DNA of 64,000 nt from an uncultured Marinobacter sp. (GTDB lineage: Bacteria > Pseudomonadota > Gammaproteobacteria > Pseudomonadales > Oleiphilaceae): the NCBI RefSeq assembly GCF_913055835.1, contig NZ_CAJXKQ010000004.1, positions 124,001 through 188,000 of the forward strand, read 5' to 3'. Shown one piece after another: positions 9,075 to 18,555 of this stretch. Every line of letters starts with the position of its first letter. Position 1 is the first letter of the stretch. The notes below the pieces were generated by a model that searched no databases, was not told the DNA's origin, and was given only the letters and a program-made list of their open reading frames with translations. Position numbers and translations under genes: made by a program.

Positions 9075-10144
9075 TGGTTCGACTCCTCGCCCACGTCTTC
9101 AACCGGATTCAAACGATCGCTGCCCACCAGTTCGGCAGGGTTCGACACCACACGCTCGCCTTCACTCAGGCCGGCCAGGATCTCGAGCCTGCCGTTATCC
9201 CGCATCCCCGTGCGTACCTGGCGCAGCCGGGGCTGATCCTGATTGTCCAGTACAAATACGGCCCTGAGTTCGCTGCGCTGAATCAGGCTGCTGGCCGGCA
9301 CCCACAGTGCCTCCCGGCTGGCAACCGGCACACTGACTTTCACCAGCATACCGGGAAACAGGGAACCATTGGGCTCACTCAGGCGCATTCGAAGGCGGAA
9401 GGTGTGGGTTTGCGGATTGGCATAGGGGTAGAAAGTCATTTCACCGGTTTCCAGCACCCGGCCGTCGGCCAGAGTGACCTGGGCCTGACGCTCCGTACGG
9501 GCCAGATCGGCGTACTTCTGGGGGAGATCAACCACAACCCGAAGCTGTTCCAGAGACAAGCCACTGAGCAGCGGCTGGCCGGGACTGACGGCTTCGCCAA
9601 CCTCAACATGACGTTCGGTGAGGATGCCACCATAGGGCGCCACCACACGGGTATAGGAAAGTTGTTCCTGAGCCTCGGAAACCGCTGCTCTGGCGCGCTC
9701 TGCCCGGGCGCGGGCAGCGGCAAGGTTGTTACGGGCCTGGTCGAACTCCTGCCGGGATACCAGCCCCCGTTCGTGTACTGCCTCGATCCGTTCAAACCGC
9801 TGGCGTGCATCCACCAACGCCGCCTCGGCCTCTTCCAGTCCGGCCTGGGCCTGACGCAAACGGGACCGCTGTTCACTGTCCTCCAGCTGGACAATCAGGT
9901 CGCCGGCGGCCACGGAATCATCCACATCGAAGGGCAGGCTCTGGACGGTACCGCTGGTCTGGGCAGAGACGGTACTCTGCTGAACAGCTTCGATGATGCC
10001 ATCGAGGTGCACAGTCTCCTGCAACTCGCTACGCTCGACGACCGCTGTCGTCAATGACCGGGAAGGTGACGCCTGCTGTCCGAGCGCCGCCTGGGCCAGC
10101 AGGCCCAGAGTCACGATCAATCCTGCGGCAGCCATCCGCATCAT
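9071..10144 (-). CDS. RND efflux periplasmic adaptor (membrane fusion protein)
   Basis: 357-residue AcrA/HlyD-family adaptor. Residues 1-22 form a cleavable signal peptide with an Ala-Leu-Gly type cleavage region and no lipobox. The lipoyl halves flank an alpha-hairpin at about 85-150 (Glu/Arg/Gln-rich), followed by the barrel. Start ATG at 10144 (a second ATG follows directly) preceded by GGAGGTG. It is first in a two-gene operon with the pump and has a strong palindrome in its leader (10169-10186), so repression by an unlinked regulator is likely. Confidence 0.9.
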   Translation of the reverse strand: MMRMAAAGLIVTLGLLAQAALGQQASPSRSLTTAVVERSELQETVHLDGIIEAVQQSTVSAQTSGTVQSLPFDVDDSVAAGDLIVQLEDSEQRSRLRQAQAGLEEAEAALVDARQRFERIEAVHERGLVSRQEFDQARNNLAAARARAERARAAVSEAQEQLSYTRVVAPYGGILTERHVEVGEAVSPGQPLLSGLSLEQLRVVVDLPQKYADLARTERQAQVTLADGRVLETGEMTFYPYANPQTHTFRLRMRLSEPNGSLFPGMLVKVSVPVASREALWVPASSLIQRSELRAVFVLDNQDQPRLRQVRTGMRDNGRLEILAGLSEGERVVSNPAELVGSDRLNPVEDVGEESNQ

Positions 10145-10168
10145 GGGGCACCTCCGGAAAATAAATAT

Positions 10169-10186
10169 GGTTATTACCTAATAACC
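10169..10186. promoter_or_regulatory. Perfect palindromic operator upstream of second RND operon
   Basis: GGTTATTA (10169-10176), a 2-bp spacer, then TAATAACC (10179-10186): an 8+8 bp perfect inverted repeat, 25 nt upstream of the adaptor ATG, in the right place to block the promoter. The geometry suits a TetR/MarR dimer. No candidate repressor is adjacent. Confidence 0.6.
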
Positions 10187-10229
10187 TAACATTATCAGAG
10201 TATGCAGCCGGAAAACATGATAAGGGCCG

Positions 10230-11138
10230 TTAACCGACCGACACGCGGGTGCCCGCAGAGCCGTCCAGCATGGCCACGGCGTCCTGCAGCCGGCCAATTC
10301 CGCTGACCCCGCCAGCCTCGGCGAAATCGCAGGCGGCCTGCAGTTTCGGGCCCATGGAGCCGGCCGGCATATCCAGTGCCCGTGCTTGGTTCACCGTCAG
10401 CTCGGCAAGCCGCGTCGACTGGTCGGTACCGAAATCCCGGTAGACAGCGTCCACATCCGTTAACAGGATTAATGCATCCGCACCCAGTTGCCGGGCCAGC
10501 AAGGCGCTGGCGGCGTCCTTGTCGATGACCGCCTCAATACCAACCATGCTGCCGTCTTCCCGGCGCAGCACCGGTATGCCGCCACCACCGGCACAGACGA
10601 CGACCACACCCTGATCAAGCAACAATTTCAGTACCCGCATGTCCGGTATTTCCAGCGGTGTCGGCGAGGGCACCACCCGGCGCCATTTGTCACCGTCCGG
10701 CGCAATGCTCCAACCGGCACCGGCTGCCCGGCGCTCGGCTTCCTCGCGATCATAGACCGGCCCGACAAACTTGGTCGGCTTTTCAAAGGCAGGGTCCTTC
10801 GGATCTACCAGCACCTGGGTCAGCAAGGTCGCGACTGGCCGGTCATGGCCGAGAGCATTCTCCAGTTCCTGCTCGATCATATAGCCGATCATGCCCTCGG
10901 TTTCCGCTCCCAGGACATCCAGCGGGTAAGCCTCATCCGGTTTGTAGGAAGCGCCCTGCAAGGCCAGCAAACCCACCTGTGGACCGTTGCCATGAGTGAC
11001 CACCAGATCGTGGCCGGCACGAACAATGCCGGCAAGGGAAAGTGCCGCGGTTTTCACGTTTCTTCGCTGGACCTCTGCTGTCAGCGGCTCGCCGCGTTTA
11101 AGGAGGGCATTGCCCCCCAAAGCTGCCACAACCAGCAT
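10230..11138 (-). CDS. arcC: Carbamate kinase
   Basis: 302-residue carbamate kinase, the ATP-yielding last step of the arginine deiminase pathway: carbamoyl phosphate + ADP gives ATP + NH3 + CO2. The amino-acid-kinase fold is visible from ALGGNALL at residues 5-12, HGNGPQVG near 45-52, and the GGGGIPV loop in the middle. I place the start at 11138, not the longer upstream ATG, because family proteins begin just before the GGNA motif and because this start lies one nucleotide after the arcB stop (TGA-C-ATG). Last gene of arcDABC; no clear terminator hairpin follows. Confidence 0.95.
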   Translation of the reverse strand: MLVVAALGGNALLKRGEPLTAEVQRRNVKTAALSLAGIVRAGHDLVVTHGNGPQVGLLALQGASYKPDEAYPLDVLGAETEGMIGYMIEQELENALGHDRPVATLLTQVLVDPKDPAFEKPTKFVGPVYDREEAERRAAGAGWSIAPDGDKWRRVVPSPTPLEIPDMRVLKLLLDQGVVVVCAGGGGIPVLRREDGSMVGIEAVIDKDAASALLARQLGADALILLTDVDAVYRDFGTDQSTRLAELTVNQARALDMPAGSMGPKLQAACDFAEAGGVSGIGRLQDAVAMLDGSAGTRVSVG

Positions 11139-11139
11139 G

Positions 11140-12141
11140 TCAGCCCCCCAGGGTCGCCACGAGGACGGCCTTGATGGTGTGCATGCGGTTCTCGGCCTGA
11201 TCGAAAACAATCGAGGCGGGGCTCTCGAACACGTCTTCCGTTACCTCCATGGCGTCAATGCCATAGGTCTCCTGAATTTCCTTTCCCACCACAGTTTCGG
11301 TGTTGTGAAAGGCGGGCAGGCAGTGCATGAATCGAACCCGTGGATTGCCGGTTTTGGCCATCAGCGAGGCATTGACCTGGTAAGGCAGCAGCAGTTTGAT
11401 ACGCTCGGCCCACTTTTCCTTTGGCTCGCCCATCGAAACCCAGACATCGGTATAGACGAAATCAACGCCGGCAACGGCGGCGTCAACATCCTCAGTGATG
11501 GTGATTCGGGCTCCGGTTTCAGCCGCCAGCGCCCAGGCTTCGTCCTGCACGGCCTGATTGGGCCAGCAGGCCTTCGGTGCGCACAAACGCACGTCCATTC
11601 CCATCTTGGCGCCACCGATCAGCAGGCTGTCGCCCATGTTGTTGGCGGCATCGCCGATGAACACGTAGGCCACATCCCGCAACGGCTTTTCCACATGCTC
11701 CTGCATGGTCAGGAAATCCGCCAGTATCTGGGTGGGGTGAAATTCGTTGGTGAGCCCGTTGTAGACCGGCACGCCGGCGTACTGCGCCAGTTCCTCGACA
11801 ACGGATTGTCCAAAGCCGCGGTACTCGATGGCGTCGTAGACCCGGCCAAGTACCCGCGCCGTGTCCTTCACCGATTCCTTGTGGCCGATGTGGGTTCCGG
11901 TCGGCCCCAGATAGGTGACCCGCGCGCCCTGATCGAAGGCGGCAACCTCAAACCCGACCCGGGTACGCGTGGAGTTTTTCTCGAAGATTAACGCGATGTC
12001 CTTACCCTCGAGTTTCGGCACTTCCGTACCTGCGTACTTGGCGGTCTTCAGATCCGCGGACAGCTTCAGAAGAAAACCGATTTCCCTCGGTGTGAAATCC
12101 CGTAGCGTCAGAAAGTGCCGGTTCTTGAGATTGAATGCCAT
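11140..12141 (-). CDS. arcB: Ornithine carbamoyltransferase, catabolic type
   Basis: 333-residue OTCase; in this operon it runs in the phosphorolytic direction, citrulline + Pi to ornithine + carbamoyl phosphate. The carbamoyl-phosphate loop STRTR is at residues 57-61 and the catalytic HCLP segment at 273-276 (HCLPAFH, typical of the catabolic/anabolic OTCase branch with ADI operons). Start ATG has AAGGAG at good spacing. It sits 18 nt after arcA and 1 nt before arcC, which fixes its role as catabolic. Confidence 0.95.
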   Translation of the reverse strand: MAFNLKNRHFLTLRDFTPREIGFLLKLSADLKTAKYAGTEVPKLEGKDIALIFEKNSTRTRVGFEVAAFDQGARVTYLGPTGTHIGHKESVKDTARVLGRVYDAIEYRGFGQSVVEELAQYAGVPVYNGLTNEFHPTQILADFLTMQEHVEKPLRDVAYVFIGDAANNMGDSLLIGGAKMGMDVRLCAPKACWPNQAVQDEAWALAAETGARITITEDVDAAVAGVDFVYTDVWVSMGEPKEKWAERIKLLLPYQVNASLMAKTGNPRVRFMHCLPAFHNTETVVGKEIQETYGIDAMEVTEDVFESPASIVFDQAENRMHTIKAVLVATLGG

Positions 12142-12159
12142 AACGTTTCTCCTTGGCTG

Positions 12160-13389
12160 TCAGACAGCATCGCGGATGGTTGGGCAACTCATGCAGCGAC
12201 CGCCGCCCCGACCCCGGCCCAGCTCGGCACCGGGTATTGCCAGAACCTCGATGCCCGCAGCCGCCAGGGCCGCATTGGTATCGTCGTTACGATCATAGCC
12301 GACAACCACACCGGGGCTCAGGGCCAGCACGTTGTTACCGTCGTTCCACTGTTCGCGCTCACGTTCTTCCGGTGTGTCGCCACCGGTTGCCACCACCTCC
12401 AGCGCCGGGTAACCGAGAATCTCAGCCACTACTTCGAACAGATGCCGGGAGTCCTGCTTGAAGGCCAGGGTTTTGGCGCCCTCACCGGGGCGCAGGTCGT
12501 AGCAGACCACGGCATCGGCCACCTCCTTGAAGGCGGTAACCACGTTGCCACCACAGAAGGTAAACACGGTATCCAGATGCATGGCCGAGCGGGTCTTGGG
12601 CAACTGGCAGGCAATCACCCGATCCACCATGCCACCATCAAACAGGGCTTTTGACAGCTGTCCGATGGCCTGGGGCGAGGACCGCTCACCCATGCCCACC
12701 AGCACGGTGCGATTACCAAGGGGCATGACGTCTCCACCCTCCAGGGTGGCCAGACCATGATCCTGCAGAGGATCGCCCCAATGCACATTCACCTTGCCGG
12801 CGAATTTCGGGTGGAAACGGTAGATGGCGGCCATCAGCAGGGTTTCCGGCTTGCGGGCGGCCCAGTACATCGGGTTCAGGGTGACCCCGCCATACACCCA
12901 GGCGCTGTTGTCCCGGGTGAACAAGAAATTGGGCAGCGGTGGCAATACGAATCCGAAACGTCCCAGATGATTGCCGAACAGACCGACGGGATCGAATGGC
13001 AGATCTCCTACCTCCAGACCTCCAATCAGGAATTCGGCAAGCGCCTTCTCCGGTAGTTCATCCATCCAGGCGCGCAGGTCCGACACCATGCCCACACCGA
13101 TGTGGTTCCAGTTGATCCGGTGGTCAAGAATCCAGGCGCGGCCTTCCGGAATGGCCAGGGTTTCCGCCAGCAACTCGTTGACATCGAGAACCTCCACGCC
13201 CCGACCACGCATCACGCTGGCAAATACGTCATGGTCTTTCTGGGCCTGCTTGACCCAGAAGACATCATCGAACAACAGGGCATCGCAGTTGGATGGAGTC
13301 AACCGCCGGTGCGCCAGCCCGGGCCGGCAGATGATGACCTGGCGCAATTTTCCGGTTTCAGAATACACTCCAAGTGTGTGTTCAGACAT
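12160..13389 (-). CDS. arcA: Arginine deiminase
   Basis: 409-residue enzyme converting arginine to citrulline and ammonia. The guanidino-modifying-enzyme active-site elements are present: LEGGDV in the middle, the His of MHLDTVF about residue 272, and the nucleophilic Cys in the C-terminal RCMSCP segment (C399). Length matches the family. Start ATG is preceded by AGGAG with 7-nt spacing. First catabolic enzyme of the operon, 24 nt downstream of the transporter gene. Confidence 0.96.
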   Translation of the reverse strand: MSEHTLGVYSETGKLRQVIICRPGLAHRRLTPSNCDALLFDDVFWVKQAQKDHDVFASVMRGRGVEVLDVNELLAETLAIPEGRAWILDHRINWNHIGVGMVSDLRAWMDELPEKALAEFLIGGLEVGDLPFDPVGLFGNHLGRFGFVLPPLPNFLFTRDNSAWVYGGVTLNPMYWAARKPETLLMAAIYRFHPKFAGKVNVHWGDPLQDHGLATLEGGDVMPLGNRTVLVGMGERSSPQAIGQLSKALFDGGMVDRVIACQLPKTRSAMHLDTVFTFCGGNVVTAFKEVADAVVCYDLRPGEGAKTLAFKQDSRHLFEVVAEILGYPALEVVATGGDTPEEREREQWNDGNNVLALSPGVVVGYDRNDDTNAALAAAGIEVLAIPGAELGRGRGGGRCMSCPTIRDAV

Positions 13390-13413
13390 GACAAAGCTCC
13401 TTTTGTCGAGTGC

Positions 13414-14862
13414 TCACAGCATGGCGCCCAGGCTTATGACTACCGTGATAAACACGGTCAGGATAAGCAGCAAAGGCCAGATGAAGGCGAGCCAGCGATC
13501 ATAGGACACCCGCCCGATGGCAAGCCCGCCAACCACCACCGCAAAGGTAGGATTGATCAGGTTCACCAGACCGTTGGCAGACTGATAGGCGGTCACCACC
13601 AGATCCCGCCCCACGTTGGCAAAATCCGCCAGCGGCGCGAGAATTGGCATGGACAGCACGGCCAGGCCGGAGGACGAAGGCACGAAGAAACTCATACCCA
13701 CCTCGATCCAGAACATCAGGTTGATAAAGGCCAGTTCCGGCAGGCCGCCCAGGGAGGTTTCAGCGCTGTGCAGTATGGTATCGGCAATCATGCCCTGCTC
13801 CATGATCACCACGATACCGCGGGCCAGGCCAACCACCAGGGCGACCCCGAGCAGATCCCGGGCACCGTCGACAAAACTGCCGGTCAGTTTCTTCTCCCCA
13901 AGCCGTGCAATGAGGCCAATCACAATGGCCGCTCCAAAGAACAGGGAGCCCATCTGGGCCATCCACCAGCCCTGGGAAGACACGCCCCAGATCATCACCG
14001 CAAAGGTCAGGGCAAAGATAACCAGGGCAATAATCTGGGTAGTGGTCAGGGTGGCGCTGTGAATCTCCTGGCCATCCCCCTGCAAGAACAGCTTCTTGTG
14101 CGCCGGCCATTGTCTGGCGACCACCGATCTCGACGGATCAGTTTTTACCCGGTGGGCATATCGCATCACGTAGCCGATACAGATCAACAGGCCACCAATC
14201 AGTAGAACAAATCGTAGGAAGATACCGTCAGTGAACGGGATACCCGCTGCATTGGCGGCAATCACCGTGGCAAACGGGTTAATCGTGGAACCCAGCACGC
14301 CAATGCCGGCGCCGATCAGGATGATGGCAACCCCCGTCACGGCATCGTAGCCGGCCGCCAGTATCACGGGGATCAGAATGGCGTAGAACGCCAGGGTTTC
14401 CTCAGCCATCCCGTAGGTCGTGCCACCGATCGCGAAGAGCACCATCAGTATGGGTATCATCCAGATCTCGTGGCCTTTCAGGTGCCGCATCGCACTTCGG
14501 ATGCCAGTATCAATGGCTCCGGTTGCGTTCATCACACCGAGAAAACCGCCCAGGAACAATATGAACATGGCAACATCGATGGCATTGGCAACGTAACTGT
14601 CGGGGTCGTAGAACCCGGCTGTGGGTGCCATCAGGACATCAACAAAGCCCTGGGGATTCGGGTCGACGGTCTGGTAGGTGCCCGGAACCGCCACTTCACG
14701 CCCGACTTCTTCATTCATGGCGCGCTCATACTGCCCAGCCGGAATAATCCAGGTCAGCGCGGCCACCAGAACTATCAGGCCAAAAAGAATGGTGTAGGCA
14801 GTGGGGAATCTCGAGGCGAGGTCGTTTTCGGGATTTTCTGGCAATTTTTCGTCTTCAGTCAC
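13414..14862 (-). CDS. YfcC-family transporter, probable arginine/ornithine antiporter (ArcD role)
   Basis: 482-residue membrane protein of the YfcC/DcuC-like family with about 12 helices. Its position as first gene of an arcABC operon implies arginine import coupled to ornithine export, the job ArcD does; in Streptococcus ArcD is also of this family, whereas Pseudomonas ArcD is APC-type. The substrate is inferred from context. I choose the GTG at 14862: it follows AGGAG by 7 nt, while the upstream ATG at 14895 has no such site. A charged N-terminal tail (about 25 residues) precedes the first helix. Confidence 0.82.
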   Translation of the reverse strand: MTEDEKLPENPENDLASRFPTAYTILFGLIVLVAALTWIIPAGQYERAMNEEVGREVAVPGTYQTVDPNPQGFVDVLMAPTAGFYDPDSYVANAIDVAMFILFLGGFLGVMNATGAIDTGIRSAMRHLKGHEIWMIPILMVLFAIGGTTYGMAEETLAFYAILIPVILAAGYDAVTGVAIILIGAGIGVLGSTINPFATVIAANAAGIPFTDGIFLRFVLLIGGLLICIGYVMRYAHRVKTDPSRSVVARQWPAHKKLFLQGDGQEIHSATLTTTQIIALVIFALTFAVMIWGVSSQGWWMAQMGSLFFGAAIVIGLIARLGEKKLTGSFVDGARDLLGVALVVGLARGIVVIMEQGMIADTILHSAETSLGGLPELAFINLMFWIEVGMSFFVPSSSGLAVLSMPILAPLADFANVGRDLVVTAYQSANGLVNLINPTFAVVVGGLAIGRVSYDRWLAFIWPLLLILTVFITVVISLGAML

Positions 14863-14886
14863 GATGCGTCTCCTGTCCTTAATCGC

Positions 14887-15031
14887 ATAGTGCAATCGAA
14901 TAGTGCAGACAGGTCCTTTCCGGGGACCTCACGGAGGCTGAACACATCCTCAGCGGCTGAACGCTGCTGGTTCAGATCTGCATGGGAACAGGATAGTGCA
15001 GGATGTGATTTCCGGAATTGAGATAGCGCAA
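14887..15031. promoter_or_regulatory. Arc operon control region with repeated ATAGTGCA and an FNR-like site
   Basis: Upstream of the arc operon, ATAGTGCA occurs at 14887-14894, 14900-14907 and 14993-15000, with a one-mismatch copy ATAGCGCA at 15023-15030. The first two are 13 bp apart within a 13-bp near-perfect tandem repeat. Overlapping the last copy is TTGAG-N4-CGCAA (15018-15031), which matches 7 of 10 positions of the FNR/ANR consensus TTGAT-N4-ATCAA. ANR and ArgR control of arc operons is known in Pseudomonas; assignment here is inference. Confidence 0.4.
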
Positions 15032-15046
15032 TTTTTGACCAGCCAC

Positions 15047-15085
15047 AAAAAAGCCCCGGGTGGAGGAGTTGGTTCCAGCCGGGGC
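15047..15085 (-). terminator. Rho-independent terminator of the copper-receptor gene
   Basis: On the minus strand a GCCCCGG/CCGGGGC stem (arms at 15053-15059 and 15079-15085) is followed directly by six T residues. It lies about 50 nt after the receptor stop codon, in the right orientation. Confidence 0.85.
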
Positions 15086-15135
15086 AAGAATGTCACCCGC
15101 CGGCTATGAGAAGCGGGTAACCGCCATGCAAGGTC

Positions 15136-17145
15136 TTACCACCTGGCTGTCAGTGCGGCACGCAGGGTCCGGCCAGGCTCATTAACTCTTACGGCTTCAG
15201 GATTAAATGGATCAGTGTTGGCCCGGCTAACATGGGGTGCCCAGGTATTATCGAAAAGGTTATCTACGGCCCAGCTGACACTCAGGTAGTCTGCGAGCGG
15301 ATGGCTTCCAGACAGGTTCAGCACACCGTAGCCCGGTGACGTCCCGGGGTCCTGCCCGGATTCCAGATCCACTCGATCCTGGCGGCGGGCCAGTATCCAC
15401 TCCAGTTCAAGGGCATGGCCCATATGCTGCCAGCCAAGGGTCTGAATAAACTGGACCGGGGGAATTTGGGGCAGCGGTTTGTTGTCGTCCCGGTTCTCGC
15501 CCCGTACAGATGCCAGACTGCTATCGGTACTCCAGGTGCCGTTGCTCCATCCAAGCTGCGCTTCAACGCCCATCAGCCGCGCATCGATATTGCGGTAGAC
15601 ACTGACCCGGTCGGCATTCCGGGTACGCAGAACAAAGTCATCCACCTGATCCACCCAAACAGCCGGGCGCCAGTGCCAGCCGTTGCTCTGGCCGGGCATC
15701 GCCAGTTCCAGTTTGCGGTGGGTCTCAGGATCCAGAGCGGGGTTGCCTACCCAGCGCCTTGAAGGGTCCATGCTGTTCCAGCTGGCAATGTAGCGCTCGG
15801 TCACACCCGGGCTGCGGACGCTGTGGCTTGCCGTAACCACCAGCGACTGGACCGGAGAGAACCGCCAGTCGCTGCTGACAAAGCCACTGAAGTTGTCATC
15901 GGTTACGTCGGTATTGGTAGTGCCGTAGATCAACTCGTAGGCGTCGGCCGCGGACATGGCCATCATGCCACTGCCAAACAAATCATCGGCAGCCCCGGCC
16001 GACATTTCCACGCGATCGTAACGCACGCCGCCGCCGAGCTTTAGCTCCGGGTTTACCCGGTAGAAGCGCTCGGCAAAGAGGCCGAAACGGTCTCGATCCA
16101 CGTCGGGCCAGAGTACCGAAGTCAGCATATCCAGATTCGCGCCGCCAAACCGTTCGGCGTACCAGTTATTGGTCTCGACATCGACACCAATGGCCCAGTC
16201 TGTTCGGGCATCCGGGCTCTGGTCCAGCGTCAGGCGCAGCCCCCGGGTTTCGGTCTCGGAATCGGTCAGCATTTTCATCATGGCCTCACGGAGACTGAAG
16301 TTATCCATGATGTGATCAACATCGGCCTGCCAGGCCAGCAGGTTCCAGTTGCCATTCGCCAACGGAGAACCAAGCTCCAGGCGCATGATGTCGGTATCGG
16401 TTTTCGGTGCATCCATCCCGGAGCCGGCGTATTTCACATCCCGCTCCTCCTGCCGGCTCACCAGCCCTTTGATGTAGAAACCGTTATCCGCCTGCCAGGC
16501 CGCATCCAGGCGAGCCTCGGAATTCTTGTAGGCGCTTCGGACCTCGTTACCGTCGCCGTCCTCGTAATCGTCGGCCTCGTCATAACCACCTGCGAGACGA
16601 AGCCAGGCACTGTCGCTGCCCACCGCGGCGCTGCCATTGACCAGCTTGCCATTGCCGTTGTCAGCGCCACCAACGGTCAGATGGCCTGTGGTTATGGAGC
16701 CATCGAAAACCGGCGCTGCCGTAGTGGCCACCACCTGGCCACCGGTAATAGGGCCCCAGCGCAGGGTCTGGTTGCTGGTCCGCACTTCCAGCAGGGGCGC
16801 CAGCGCCGTGCTCAGGCGGCTGGTTGGCGGATCCATGCGATTCGGGCAGGCCCCTTCAACGCGAATACCGTCCAGAAGCACATCCACCCGCTCCTGGCTC
16901 TGGCCCCGAATGACCGGTTCCAGCCCGCGACCGCCCATTCGGGAAAGCGACACCGAAGGATTGGCAGACAAACGTTCAACCGGCTCTGAAGCCAACTTGC
17001 TCGACGCCTCTTCAATGCTCTGCCCTTCGGTAACCCGAATCACAGGCAAATCGGGAGAACCCTCCTGGGCCAGCACCCCGGCGGGCAGTGAAACGAATCC
17101 CGCGGCACATAATCCGATAAAACGCGCTCCAATTGCCGTCGCCAT
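15136..17145 (-). CDS. TonB-dependent copper receptor, OprC/NosA family
   Basis: 669-residue outer-membrane receptor: signal peptide (1-27), plug domain with a VIRG-Q-ERVDVLLDG core, and a 22-strand barrel ending in a C-terminal aromatic (RW). The plug has GACPNRMDPP, the OprC/NosA hallmark. C100-x3-M104 in the plug and H278-x-M280 in the barrel reproduce, with nearly the same separation, the CxxxM-HxM copper site described for Pseudomonas OprC. Methionine-rich patches (MMKM, GSGMMAM) also fit. Likely imports copper, perhaps to supply cuproenzymes. Start chosen at 17145, immediately before the signal peptide, with an AAGG site. Divergent from RegB/RegA. Confidence 0.88.
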   Translation of the reverse strand: MATAIGARFIGLCAAGFVSLPAGVLAQEGSPDLPVIRVTEGQSIEEASSKLASEPVERLSANPSVSLSRMGGRGLEPVIRGQSQERVDVLLDGIRVEGACPNRMDPPTSRLSTALAPLLEVRTSNQTLRWGPITGGQVVATTAAPVFDGSITTGHLTVGGADNGNGKLVNGSAAVGSDSAWLRLAGGYDEADDYEDGDGNEVRSAYKNSEARLDAAWQADNGFYIKGLVSRQEERDVKYAGSGMDAPKTDTDIMRLELGSPLANGNWNLLAWQADVDHIMDNFSLREAMMKMLTDSETETRGLRLTLDQSPDARTDWAIGVDVETNNWYAERFGGANLDMLTSVLWPDVDRDRFGLFAERFYRVNPELKLGGGVRYDRVEMSAGAADDLFGSGMMAMSAADAYELIYGTTNTDVTDDNFSGFVSSDWRFSPVQSLVVTASHSVRSPGVTERYIASWNSMDPSRRWVGNPALDPETHRKLELAMPGQSNGWHWRPAVWVDQVDDFVLRTRNADRVSVYRNIDARLMGVEAQLGWSNGTWSTDSSLASVRGENRDDNKPLPQIPPVQFIQTLGWQHMGHALELEWILARRQDRVDLESGQDPGTSPGYGVLNLSGSHPLADYLSVSWAVDNLFDNTWAPHVSRANTDPFNPEAVRVNEPGRTLRAALTARW

Positions 17146-17274
17146 ACAACCTTGTCCTGACCAACTCTGATAGTTGGCGCCAATCATAAAGGTCAACCGG
17201 CGCTTGCGCCTGAGACCAAATGCCGCATCCCCTCGGAGGTATTACCCGGTATCCGGAGAGAAAAAACCGCTAGA

Positions 17275-18555
17275 ATGCCCGGTATGGAATGGCTCACCCA
17301 CTCACAGACCGGTTTTCAACAGACTGCCCGCTATCTGCTGGGCATGCGTTTGACGATTGTTGCGCTGCAGCTGATTTCGATCGCCGTCGCGGAGGCCATG
17401 GTCACTCTGGCCCATCGCGCCGAAGCGGTAATCCTGCCCCTCGCCTATGGCGTTATGGCGACCCTGGCCTGGTTATGGTTTACCCGGCGCCCGCCACGCT
17501 CGACACAGGCGGTCAGCGTGGTGCTCATCGCCGATCTGCTGCTGATCGGGGCCTGGCTCTACCTGACCGGGGGCTACACCAACCCCCTGGTTTCCCTGTT
17601 GCTGCTGCCCATCGCCGTTGCCATTGTGCTTTTACCGTTGGGCCAGAGTATCGCCGTCACCGTTGCCGGGGTGGCGGTCTATACCTCCCTGGTGATCTGG
17701 CATACCCCGGTAACCCATGAACATCACAGTGCCAACCTCGCCCAACTGCATCTTGTTGGCATGTGGGTGACCTTCGCCACAACCGCCGCCATCCTGCTCC
17801 TGGCTGTCGGAGCCCTCGCTCGACGTCTGCGTCAGCAACAGGCCCAGCTTGCACAGATACGGGAAACACGGCTTCGAGATGAGCAAATCATCGCCCTGGG
17901 GCTGTCCGCCGCTGCCGTCGCCCACCGCCTGGGCACACCGCTGAACACCATGACGCTGCTGGTGGAGGAAATGAAATCTGCAGTGCCCGGGGATGGGCCC
18001 GTGGCAGACGATCTTGCGCTGATGCAGAGTCAACTGGGTCTTTGCAGTGCCCACCTGCAACAGCTGTCCACCGCCGCCATGCAGGCCAAAACCGCACAAC
18101 TGGAGACTCTGAGCGCCCGGGACTGGGTTGCCCGACTCCGGGAATCGGCCACCCTGCTATGGCCGGGCGCCGCCATTCAATGGCGACAGCCGGTACCGGA
18201 CTCCCCGGTTGCCGTGGACGCCACCCTCGATCAGGCCGTCCTCAATGTGTTGGCGAACGCGGTGACAGCCAGCCCCTCCTGGGTCGCTGTGACTGCCCGC
18301 GAGAGTGACGACAATCGGATAGAACTGGTCGTGGAGGACCATGGCGACGGCCTGGAGTCCACCCCTGAAGGTACCCTCGGTGACCAGGTGGTCAGTTCGG
18401 AAAATGGTCTCGGCGTTGGCCTGTTCCTGTCCAATGCCACCATCCAGCGCCTTGGAGGCACCATGAAAGCCCGGGGCAGCGCGGAAGGCACGACTATCAT
18501 CATTGATCTGCCGGTTGCGGCAGAGACCAACATCGCGACGGGAGGCCAAGCGTGA
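17275..18555 (+). CDS. RegB/PrrB-family redox sensor histidine kinase
   Basis: 426-residue kinase with six N-terminal helices (about 22-185), HisKA with phospho-acceptor H217 in AHRLGTPL, and an HATPase domain. GGYTNPL (99-105) corresponds to the GGxxNPF quinone-binding motif of RegB, with Phe replaced by Leu; the H-box GTPLNT is the RegB type. C257 in the dimerisation region is in the neighbourhood of the redox-active Cys of RegB. It should sense the quinone pool or oxygen-linked redox state. Start 17275; an ATG three codons later is equally possible. Its stop overlaps the response regulator start (GTGA). Confidence 0.88.
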   Translation: MPGMEWLTHSQTGFQQTARYLLGMRLTIVALQLISIAVAEAMVTLAHRAEAVILPLAYGVMATLAWLWFTRRPPRSTQAVSVVLIADLLLIGAWLYLTGGYTNPLVSLLLLPIAVAIVLLPLGQSIAVTVAGVAVYTSLVIWHTPVTHEHHSANLAQLHLVGMWVTFATTAAILLLAVGALARRLRQQQAQLAQIRETRLRDEQIIALGLSAAAVAHRLGTPLNTMTLLVEEMKSAVPGDGPVADDLALMQSQLGLCSAHLQQLSTAAMQAKTAQLETLSARDWVARLRESATLLWPGAAIQWRQPVPDSPVAVDATLDQAVLNVLANAVTASPSWVAVTARESDDNRIELVVEDHGDGLESTPEGTLGDQVVSSENGLGVGLFLSNATIQRLGGTMKARGSAEGTTIIIDLPVAAETNIATGGQA

